From the NCBI RefSeq assembly GCF_014656215.1, contig NZ_BNBZ01000013.1, positions 62,001 through 126,000 of the forward strand: a DNA stretch of 64,000 bases, in the 5' to 3' direction. The notes beneath the pieces were generated by a model that was given only the letters and a program-made list of their open reading frames with translations, searched no databases and was not told where the DNA came from. Shown here in pieces: positions 57,921 to 64,000 of the stretch (the first letter of the stretch is position 1; every line of letters starts with the position of its first letter). The position numbers and the translations under genes were made by a program. This stretch comes from Streptomyces zaomyceticus. Its GTDB lineage: Bacteria; Actinomycetota; Actinomycetes; Streptomycetales; Streptomycetaceae.

Positions 57921-58400
57921 ATGTCTGCTGACACCACCTCCGCCGCGATCGGCCCCGTCGAGGGCGGCGCCCACTACGACGCGGACAACCCCGCGCCGTA
58001 CATCGAGGCCCCCCGCAAGCGCACCGGCAAGACCCCGCGCGCGACCCGCGGCAACTTCGAGATGGCCGCGTGGCTCTTCATGCGCCTCTCCGGTGTGGTC
58101 CTCGTCGTCCTGGTCCTCGGCCACCTGCTGATCCAGCTCTTCCTGGACGGCGGCGTCTCCAAGATCGGCTTCGCCTTCGTGGCCGGCCGCTGGGCGTCCC
58201 CGTTCTGGCAGGTCTGGGACCTGCTGATGCTCTGGCTGGCCATGCTGCACGGCGCCAACGGCCTCCGCACCGTCATCAACGACTACGCGGAGCGGGCCAA
58301 CACGCGCCTGTGGCTCAAGGGCCTGCTGTACACCGCCACGGTGTTCACCATCCTTCTGGGCACGCTGGTGATCTTCACCTTCGACCCGAACATCCGCTAG
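57921..58400 (+). CDS. sdhD: Succinate dehydrogenase hydrophobic membrane anchor subunit
   Basis: 159 residues. An N-terminal 50-residue soluble segment precedes three helices (AAWLFMRLSGVVLVVLVLGHLLIQLFLDG, VWDLLMLWLAMLHGANGLRTVINDY, LLYTATVFTILLGTLVIFTFD). WLFMRLSGVVLVVLVLGHL holds the heme-ligand His region and LHGANGLRTVINDYAER the conserved H-x-x-N-G-L-R-x-x-x-x-D. It follows sdhC by 8 nt. Confidence 0.92.
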   Translation: MSADTTSAAIGPVEGGAHYDADNPAPYIEAPRKRTGKTPRATRGNFEMAAWLFMRLSGVVLVVLVLGHLLIQLFLDGGVSKIGFAFVAGRWASPFWQVWDLLMLWLAMLHGANGLRTVINDYAERANTRLWLKGLLYTATVFTILLGTLVIFTFDPNIR

Positions 58401-58425
58401 GCACGGGGCTGAGGTAATCCACGTC

Positions 58426-60180
58426 ATGAAGATCCACAAGTACGACACCGTCATCGTCGGCGCCGGTGGCGCCGGCATGCGCGCCGCCATCGAGTCGACG
58501 AAGCGCAGCCGCACCGCCGTGCTCACCAAGCTCTACCCCACCCGCTCCCACACGGGCGCCGCGCAGGGCGGCATGGCCGCCGCGCTGGCGAACGTGGAGG
58601 AGGACAACTGGGAGTGGCACACCTTCGACACGGTCAAGGGCGGTGACTACCTGGTCGACCAGGACGCCGCCGAGATCCTGGCGAAGGAGGCCATCGACGC
58701 CGTCCTCGACCTGGAGAAGATGGGCCTGCCGTTCAACCGCACCCCGAACGGCACCATCGACCAGCGCCGCTTCGGCGGTCACTCCCGCAACCACGGCGAG
58801 GCCCCGGTCCGCCGGTCCTGCTACGCCGCGGACCGCACCGGCCACATGATCCTCCAGACGCTGTACCAGAACTGCGTCAAGGAGGGCGTGGAGTTCTTCA
58901 ACGAGTTCTACGTCCTGGACCAGCTGATCACCGAGATCGACGGTGTGAAGCACTCCGCGGGCGTCGTCGCCTACGAGCTGGCCACCGGCGAGATCCACAT
59001 CTTCCAGGCCAAGGCCGTGATCTACGCGTCCGGCGGCACCGGCAAGTTCTTCAAGGTGACCTCCAACGCGCACACCCTGACCGGTGACGGCCAGGCCGCC
59101 TGCTACCGCCGCGGCCTGCCCCTGGAGGACATGGAGTTCTTCCAGTTCCACCCGACGGGCATCTGGCGCATGGGCATCCTGCTGACGGAGGGCGCCCGCG
59201 GTGAGGGCGGCATCCTCCGCAACAAGGACGGCGAGCGCTTCATGGAGAAGTACGCGCCGGTCATGAAGGACCTCGCGTCCCGTGACGTCGTGTCCCGCTC
59301 CATCTACACGGAGATCCGCGAGGGCCGCGGCTGCGGTCCCGAGGGCGACCACGTCTACCTGGACCTGACGCACCTCCCGCCGGAGCAGCTCGACGCCAAG
59401 CTCCCGGACATCACCGAGTTCGCCCGTACGTACCTCGGCATCGAGCCGTACACGGACCCGATCCCGATCCAGCCCACCGCGCACTACGCCATGGGTGGCA
59501 TCCCGACCAACGTCGAGGGTGAGGTCCTCTCGGACAACACCACCGTCGTCCCGGGTCTGTACGCGGCCGGCGAGGTCGCCTGCGTGTCGGTGCACGGCGC
59601 CAACCGCCTCGGCACCAACTCGCTGCTCGACATCAACGTCTTCGGCAAGCGCTCCGGCATCGCCGCGGCCGAGTACTCCGCCAAGTCCGACTTCGTCGAG
59701 CTGCCGGAGAACCCGGAGTCCCTCGTCGTCGCGACGATCGAGAAGCTGCGCAACTCCACGGGTCACGAGCGGGTCGCGGACATCCGTCGCGAGCTGCAGG
59801 AGACCATGGACGCCAACGTCATGGTGTTCCGTACCGAGCAGACGATCAAGACGGCCGTCGAGAAGATCGCCGAGCTGCGCGAGCGCTACGAGAACGTGTC
59901 CATCCAGGACAAGGGCAAGCGCTTCAACACGGACCTCCTGGAGGCCATCGAGCTGGGCAACCTGCTCGAACTGGCCGAGGTCATGGCCGTCTCGGCCCTG
60001 GCGCGCAAGGAGTCCCGCGGCGGTCACTACCGCGAGGACTACCCCAACCGCGACGACGTCAACTTCATGCGCCACACCATGGCGTACCGCGAGGTCGGCG
60101 AGGACGGCTCCGAGACCGTCCGTCTCGACTACAAGCCGGTCGTCCAGACCCGCTACCAGCCGATGGAGCGTAAGTACTGA
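58426..60180 (+). CDS. sdhA: Succinate dehydrogenase flavoprotein subunit
   Basis: 584 residues. DTVIVGAGGAGMRAAIES (residues 6-23) is the FAD dinucleotide fold; TRSHTGAAQGGMAAAL (near 44) carries the His that binds FAD covalently; MEFFQFHPTGIW (near 236), MEKYAPVMKDLASRDVVSRSI with the active-site Arg (near 275) and PTAHYAMGGIPTNVEGEV (near 350) form the succinate site. It oxidises succinate to fumarate in the TCA cycle and passes electrons to SdhB. ATG 58426 follows GAGG. The stop overlaps the sdhB start by one base. Confidence 0.95.
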   Translation: MKIHKYDTVIVGAGGAGMRAAIESTKRSRTAVLTKLYPTRSHTGAAQGGMAAALANVEEDNWEWHTFDTVKGGDYLVDQDAAEILAKEAIDAVLDLEKMGLPFNRTPNGTIDQRRFGGHSRNHGEAPVRRSCYAADRTGHMILQTLYQNCVKEGVEFFNEFYVLDQLITEIDGVKHSAGVVAYELATGEIHIFQAKAVIYASGGTGKFFKVTSNAHTLTGDGQAACYRRGLPLEDMEFFQFHPTGIWRMGILLTEGARGEGGILRNKDGERFMEKYAPVMKDLASRDVVSRSIYTEIREGRGCGPEGDHVYLDLTHLPPEQLDAKLPDITEFARTYLGIEPYTDPIPIQPTAHYAMGGIPTNVEGEVLSDNTTVVPGLYAAGEVACVSVHGANRLGTNSLLDINVFGKRSGIAAAEYSAKSDFVELPENPESLVVATIEKLRNSTGHERVADIRRELQETMDANVMVFRTEQTIKTAVEKIAELRERYENVSIQDKGKRFNTDLLEAIELGNLLELAEVMAVSALARKESRGGHYREDYPNRDDVNFMRHTMAYREVGEDGSETVRLDYKPVVQTRYQPMERKY

Positions 60181-60938
60181 TGGCTACCCCCGTACTGGAC
60201 AAGGTCGAGGCGGAGTCCGCCGCCTCCCCGTACATCACGGTCACGATGCGGATCCGCCGCTTCAACCCCGAGGTGTCGGACGCGTCGGTCTGGGAGGACT
60301 TCCAGATCGAGATCGACCCGAAGGAGCGTGTGCTCGACGCCCTCCACAAGATCAAGTGGGACGTCGACGGCACGCTGACCTTCCGTCGCTCGTGCGCGCA
60401 CGGCATCTGCGGCTCGGACGCGATGCGGATCAACGGCAAGAACAGGCTCGCCTGCAAGACGCTGATCAAGGACATCAACCCGGAGAAGCCGATCACGGTC
60501 GAGGCCATCAAGGGCCTCACGGTCCTCAAGGACCTCGTGGTCGACATGGAGCCGTTCTTCCAGGCGTACCGCGACGTCATGCCGTTCCTCATCACCAAGG
60601 GGAACGAGCCGACCCGCGAGCGCCTGCAGTCCGCCGAGGACCGCGAGCGCTTCGACGACACCACCAAGTGCATCCTGTGCGCCGCGTGCACGTCGTCCTG
60701 CCCGGTCTTCTGGAACGACGGCCAGTACTTCGGTCCGGCCGCGATCGTCAACGCGCACCGCTTCATCTTCGATTCGCGTGACGAGGCGGGCGAGCAGCGC
60801 CTGGAGATCCTGAACGACAAGGACGGTGTGTGGCGCTGCCGCACGACGTTCAACTGCACGGACGCCTGCCCCCGTGGCATCGAGGTCACCAAGGCGATCC
60901 AGGAAGTGAAGCGTGCGCTGATCACGCGTCGCTTCTGA
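60180..60938 (+). CDS. sdhB: Succinate dehydrogenase iron-sulfur subunit
   Basis: 252 residues. The [2Fe-2S] ligands are in SCAHGICGSDAMRINGKNRLAC (residues 65-86), the [4Fe-4S] ligands in CILCAACTSSCP (near 162) and the [3Fe-4S] ligands in CRTTFNCTDACPRGI (near 222). It passes electrons from FAD to the quinone site. It is translationally coupled to sdhA (TGATG) and is the last gene before a strong terminator. Confidence 0.95.
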   Translation: MATPVLDKVEAESAASPYITVTMRIRRFNPEVSDASVWEDFQIEIDPKERVLDALHKIKWDVDGTLTFRRSCAHGICGSDAMRINGKNRLACKTLIKDINPEKPITVEAIKGLTVLKDLVVDMEPFFQAYRDVMPFLITKGNEPTRERLQSAEDRERFDDTTKCILCAACTSSCPVFWNDGQYFGPAAIVNAHRFIFDSRDEAGEQRLEILNDKDGVWRCRTTFNCTDACPRGIEVTKAIQEVKRALITRRF

Positions 60939-60957
60939 CGAACGGTTCGGTGTTCCG

Positions 60958-61002
60958 GCCCGCTTCTGTACGCTGCGGCGTGCAGGAGCGGGCTTTTTCT
61001 TT
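60958..61002 (+). terminator. Intrinsic terminator of the sdh operon
   Basis: 16-bp arms (60958-60973, 60978-60993, two G-U pairs) with a 4-nt loop followed directly by TTTTTCTTT. It is unusual in this window in carrying a clear U-tract. It overlaps the region just before the next gene's ribosome binding site. Confidence 0.93.
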
Positions 61003-61019
61003 GTGGAGGACGGGGACTG

Positions 61020-61544
61020 ATGAGCGAGCCGAACCCTTACAAGTCGGAGGACTACGAGTGGGGCCCGGGCGGACAGTCGGGTACGCCGGGACAGCCGGCC
61101 TACGGGTACCCGCACCCGCACACCCCCGCGTACCAGCCGACCCTGCCGGAAGGGGTGCCCGTTCCGCCGCAGCACATGCCGGGGCCGCCGCAGGGCGCGG
61201 GCGCTCCGCTGCTGAGCCTGGGTGACATCACCGTGGTGGGCGACCAGATCATCACGCCGGCCGGACCGATGCCCCTCAAGGGCGCCGTGTGGAACGTGAT
61301 GGACATGTCGCGCACCGAGGAGAAGATGCCCACGGTCGCCATCGTGCTGGCGGTCATCTTCTTCATCTTCTGCCTGCTGGGCCTGCTGTTCCTGCTGATG
61401 AAGGAGAAGCAGACCACCGGCTTCATCCAGGTCACGGTGACCAGCGGCGGCAGGCACCACGCGACGATGATCCCGGCGCGCGGCCCGGACACCATCCACT
61501 GGGTGATGGGGCAGCTCAACTACGCGCGCTCGCTGAGCATGTGA
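61020..61544 (+). CDS. Hypothetical single-pass membrane protein
   Basis: 174 residues. A Pro/Gly/Tyr-rich N-terminus (GQPAYGYPHPHTPAYQPTLPEGVPVPPQ) is followed by a segment ISLGDITVVGDQIITPAGPMPLKGAVWNVMD-like, one hydrophobic helix (TVAIVLAVIFFIFCLLGLLFLLM) and a C-terminal beta-rich tail (FIQVTVTSGGRHHATMIPARG, IHWVMGQLNYARSL). I recognise only the general layout of proline-rich actinobacterial membrane proteins. ATG 61020 follows GGAGGACGGGG. Function unknown. Confidence 0.78.
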   Translation: MSEPNPYKSEDYEWGPGGQSGTPGQPAYGYPHPHTPAYQPTLPEGVPVPPQHMPGPPQGAGAPLLSLGDITVVGDQIITPAGPMPLKGAVWNVMDMSRTEEKMPTVAIVLAVIFFIFCLLGLLFLLMKEKQTTGFIQVTVTSGGRHHATMIPARGPDTIHWVMGQLNYARSLSM

Positions 61545-61575
61545 CCGTACGCCGTACGACGGCAGGTGTTCGTCC

Positions 61576-61606
61576 GAGGGACCCGGGGGCCTCCCCCGGG
61601 TCCCTC
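61576..61606. terminator. Bidirectional hairpin terminator
   Basis: 14-bp perfect arms (GAGGGACCCGGGGG, 61576-61589; complement 61593-61606) with a 3-nt loop. It overlaps the marR stop codon and serves the convergent membrane-protein gene as well. Confidence 0.9.
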
Positions 61607-62150
61607 AGCCGTGCCAGGGGCGGGTCGTCCCGGTGGACTCCGCCTCGACCATGACGCGGCGGAGCATGTCGTTGAGGAGGGTGCGCTCCCCGGGGTCGAG
61701 GACGCCGAGGAGGCGGTACTCCTCGTGGCCGAGGACGTCCATCGCGCCGAGCCAGGTCTCGCGGCCGGCGGCGGTGAGTTCGACGACGACCCGGCGCCGG
61801 TCGGTGGTGGACTGCGTACGGCGGACGAAGCCGCGCTTCTCCAGGGCGTCGAGGCGGCCGGAGACGGAGGCGGGGGCCAGGTCGAGGTCCTGGGCGAGCT
61901 CGGAGGGGGCTGCGCTGCCGCCGCGGCCGGCGATCTTGTGCAGGGTGTCGAACTCATGGCGTTCCAGGTCGAAGTCGACGAGGGACTGCTCCCTGACCCG
62001 GCGGAGGTGGACGGAGAGCTTCTTCATCCGGGTGACGGCGCCCTCGACGACGGGGTCGAGGCCGGGCAGGACGGGCTGCCAGCGGGCGACGTGTTCGTCG
62101 GTCCAGTCGCGCGGCTCGCTCGGAGTACGCGGTTCCTCGGGGTGCGCCAT
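61605..62150 (-). CDS. MarR-family transcriptional regulator
   Basis: 181 residues. The winged HTH spans about 60-130: QSLVDFDLERHEFDTLHKIAGRGGSAAPSELAQDLDLAPASVSGRLDALEKRGFVRRTQSTTDRRRVVVELTAAGRE, with the DxRxxxxxLT wing motif (DRRRVVVELT). Dimerisation helices lie at both ends. ATG 62150. It is divergent from an MFS exporter gene whose promoter carries a perfect CGAAT-T-ATTCG palindrome, so it most likely represses that exporter and itself. Confidence 0.9.
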   Translation of the reverse strand: MAHPEEPRTPSEPRDWTDEHVARWQPVLPGLDPVVEGAVTRMKKLSVHLRRVREQSLVDFDLERHEFDTLHKIAGRGGSAAPSELAQDLDLAPASVSGRLDALEKRGFVRRTQSTTDRRRVVVELTAAGRETWLGAMDVLGHEEYRLLGVLDPGERTLLNDMLRRVMVEAESTGTTRPWHG

Positions 62151-62198
62151 GGGGTGATCGTACGTCGGTGGACGGAGAACCTCCCGATAAGTACTTCG

Positions 62199-62235
62199 TT
62201 GACGAATTATTCGATACCGAAATACTCTTCGGGTC
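62199..62235 (+). promoter_or_regulatory. MFS promoter with MarR-operator candidate in the spacer
   Basis: TTGACG (62199-62204) and TACTCT (62223-62228) have an 18-nt spacer; the start point would fall on the ATG at 62236. Inside the spacer CGAAT-T-ATTCG (62203-62213) is a perfect palindrome in an A/T-rich patch that stands out from the GC-rich surroundings. Confidence 0.7.
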
Positions 62236-63453
62236 ATGCCTGTTGTCGCCACACCCATGTCTCCGCCGGCCCCCCATCCGCTCCGCACCCGCTCCTTCCG
62301 GCTGCTCTTCACCGGTCGCACCCTCTCCCTCCTCGGCGACGCCGCGATCCCCGCCGCCCTCGCCCTCGCCGTCCTGGAGGCCACCGGCTCCACCACGGCA
62401 CTCGCCCTGGTCCTCGGCTGCGCGATGGTGCCCAAGCTGCTCCTGCTGCCGCTCGGCGGAGTCGTCGGCGACCGCTTCGACGCCCGCACGGTCGCGCTCA
62501 CCACCGACCTCGTGCGCTGCGCCACCCAGCTGATCGTCGGCATCCAACTCCTCGGCGGCACCCCGAGCCTGGCCGTCCTGGCCGTCGCCGAGGCGCTCGG
62601 CGGCGCGGCCGGGGCGTTCGCGATGCCGACCGACGCGCCCCTGGTCAAGGGCGTGGTGGCCGCCGAGTCTCTGCACCGCGCCAACGCGGCGATGAGCGTC
62701 GCCCGGAGCGCCGGCCGGCTCGGCGGCCCCGCCCTCGCCGGCACCCTCGTCCTGACCGTGGGACCCGGCTGGGCCTTCGTCCTCGACGCGGCGACCTTCG
62801 CCGTCAGCGCGCTGCTCCTGACGGCGGTACGGGTGAAAAGGATCCCGATCCCCCGCCGCTCCCTCCGGGCCGACCTCGCGGAAGGCTGGCAGGAGGTCCG
62901 CTCCCGCGACTGGTACTGGACCAGCCTCATCGGCCACAGCGCCTGGAACGGCGCCGCCGCCGTCCTCATGACCCTCGGGCCCGCCGTCGCCGTGCAACAG
63001 CTCGGCGGCGGCACCACCTGGGTCCTCCTGCTCCAGGTCGGCGCCGTCGGCTACCTCCTCGGCGCCCTGCTCGCCGACCGCGTCAGCCCCCGGCGCCCGG
63101 TCCTCATGGCGAACCTCGGACTCGCCACGTACGCCCTGCCGCTGATCCTGCTCGCCGTCGCCGCGCCCGCCCCCGTCACCATCGCCGCCTACGGGCTCGC
63201 GCAGGCGGGGCTCGGCTTCCTCTCCCCCGTCTGGGAGACCGCCGTCCAACGGTCGGTGCCCGCCCACGCGCTGGCCCGGGTCACCTCGTACGACTGGCTG
63301 CTCTCCCTGGCGGCCATGCCCCTGGGGTACACGCTGGCACCGATCGCCGCCTCGGCCTGGGGCCCCGAAGTGCCCCTCCTCGCCGCCGGGGTGGTGGTGG
63401 GCGGCTGCTGCGCCGCGACGGCCCTGGTGCCGGGGGTGCGCCGCCTCACCTGA
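62236..63453 (+). CDS. MFS transporter (MFS_3, enterobactin-exporter-like)
   Basis: 405 residues with about 12 hydrophobic segments. RSFRLLFTGRTLSLLGDAAIPAALALAVLEATGSTTALALVLGCAMVPKLLLLPLGGVVGDRFDARTVALTTDLVRC shows helix 1-2 and the G-x-x-x-D-R-x-x-x-R loop typical of this group. LNRANAAMSVARSAGRLGGPALAGTLV-like helix 5 follows. Such proteins export siderophores or drugs. The MarR regulator is divergent. The message is predicted leaderless. The substrate is unknown. Confidence 0.88.
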   Translation: MPVVATPMSPPAPHPLRTRSFRLLFTGRTLSLLGDAAIPAALALAVLEATGSTTALALVLGCAMVPKLLLLPLGGVVGDRFDARTVALTTDLVRCATQLIVGIQLLGGTPSLAVLAVAEALGGAAGAFAMPTDAPLVKGVVAAESLHRANAAMSVARSAGRLGGPALAGTLVLTVGPGWAFVLDAATFAVSALLLTAVRVKRIPIPRRSLRADLAEGWQEVRSRDWYWTSLIGHSAWNGAAAVLMTLGPAVAVQQLGGGTTWVLLLQVGAVGYLLGALLADRVSPRRPVLMANLGLATYALPLILLAVAAPAPVTIAAYGLAQAGLGFLSPVWETAVQRSVPAHALARVTSYDWLLSLAAMPLGYTLAPIAASAWGPEVPLLAAGVVVGGCCAATALVPGVRRLT

Positions 63454-63486
63454 GCGTTGTCGGTGGGGTCCTCTACCGTCGTCCGC

Positions 63487-64000
63487 ATGGTGGGGAACAC
63501 GGGGAACACAGTGGACGCGGGAAACACAGCGGACGCGGGGAGCACGGGCGACACGGAGAACCCGGTGGGGTTCCCGGACTCGCCGGACACGGCCGGGCGG
63601 CGGGAGAGCGCGCTCGCCCTCCACCGGCGGATCTGCCGCCGGTGCGACGAGGAGACGGCCGGCCGGGCCCTCGACGACCTGGCACGGCAGGAACTCGGCT
63701 GGTCGACGGCGGAGTCCGACCTGCTGCTCTCCCGCCTCCTCGGGAGGGACGCGGAGGTCGCCCCGCACGAACTCCTCGACTCCTTCCCCCACCTGGTGCC
63801 GATCGCTCTGTCGGCCGCGGAGCAGGCGGAGGACTTCGACCGGACCCGGGTGCGCGCGTTGCGGGGCATCGCCGAACACCTCCGGGTCCACCGGGACGCC
63901 CGGTTCGCCGCGCTCCGGGACCGGATGGACGCCCTGCTGCGGCGCCCCGTCCCCACCGTTCCGGGCCTGCTGCCCCGTCACCTCCTCGACGGGCTCGACG
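63487..64000 (+). CDS. Unknown protein, truncated by window end
   Basis: 171 codons visible, running off the right edge. The first 35 residues are a low-complexity Asn/Thr/Gly/Asp repeat (GNTGNTVDAGNTADAGSTGD). The rest is helical: RRESALALHRRICRRCDEETAGRALDDLARQELGWSTAESDLLLSRLLGRD and PHELLDSFPHLVPIALSAAEQAEDFDRTRVRALRGIAEHLR. I do not recognise the family. TACCGT lies 7 nt before the ATG, the same leaderless arrangement seen for several genes here. Confidence 0.6.
   Translation, partial: MVGNTGNTVDAGNTADAGSTGDTENPVGFPDSPDTAGRRESALALHRRICRRCDEETAGRALDDLARQELGWSTAESDLLLSRLLGRDAEVAPHELLDSFPHLVPIALSAAEQAEDFDRTRVRALRGIAEHLRVHRDARFAALRDRMDALLRRPVPTVPGLLPRHLLDGLD

Overview
The window is a very GC-rich chromosomal segment of a Streptomyces or close relative. 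Frequent GTG starts, strong third-position G/C bias, divergent MFS/regulator pairs, an AfsQ1/AfsQ2/SigQ locus and numerous ECF-type sigma factors support this. The gene order resembles the conserved core arm of Streptomyces chromosomes rather than a plasmid, prophage or island. I saw no tRNA, rRNA, CRISPR array, insertion sequence or integrase.

Layout. 1-11.4 kb (+/-): a partial DeoR regulator, an LpdA-like flavoprotein, purine nucleoside phosphorylase, a 319-bp tandem 17-bp repeat, a phosphohexomutase, a PH-domain membrane protein, a class F sortase, deoxyribose-phosphate aldolase and a split pair of aldehyde dehydrogenases. 11.4-14.4 kb: a TetR-controlled FMN reductase/MFS unit. 14.4-20.8 kb: two small secreted proteins flank a uridine-kinase-like protein, sigQ/afsQ1/afsQ2, a lipoprotein, VanZ and PspC. 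21-30 kb: adenosine deaminase, GNAT, LD-carboxypeptidase, alpha/beta hydrolase, LysR/MFS, an L,D-transpeptidase, a SigG-type sigma factor, STAS and HAD proteins. 30-39 kb: thymidine phosphorylase, cytidine deaminase, a BMP-type nucleoside ABC transporter and an M20 amidohydrolase. 39-46 kb: a nonulosonate (sialic-acid/Kdn-type) glycopolymer cluster. 46-57 kb: MerR/LysE, an acyl-CoA mutase large subunit, a second L,D-transpeptidase, an ECF sigma/membrane-partner pair, an autoregulated HTH-Clp_N protein, DUF4328, a GH20 hexosaminidase and an OHCU-decarboxylase-like protein. 57-61 kb: sdhCDAB. 61-64 kb: a MarR/MFS pair and a truncated unknown gene.

The main system is a dispersed nucleoside uptake and catabolism regulon. 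A 12-bp palindrome, CTACGCGCGTAG, or a 10-11/12 variant, lies just upstream of six transcription units: purine nucleoside phosphorylase (2961), deoC-aldehyde dehydrogenases (8084), add (22155), deoA (31599), the ABC ATPase-permease-permease-cdd operon (36154) and the BMP binding lipoprotein (37392). Together these would import nucleosides, deaminate adenosine and cytidine, phosphorolyse purine and pyrimidine nucleosides, and break deoxyribose-5-phosphate into glyceraldehyde-3-phosphate and acetaldehyde, with the aldehyde dehydrogenase pair available for acetaldehyde. The phosphohexomutase beside the phosphorylase may supply the phosphopentomutase step. The regulator is not proven; the DeoR-family gene at the left edge is the closest candidate.

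Other features worth following are a phased TetR operator array, an HTH-Clp_N protein whose two operators sit on its own -35 and -10, an ABC ATPase gene with no ATG/GTG/TTG start at its ribosome binding site, a NeuB that ends before the SAF domain beside a NeuA-phosphatase fusion, and many genes whose -10 box lies 6-7 nt before the start codon (leaderless architecture). All functional calls are from sequence reading alone; no searches were run.
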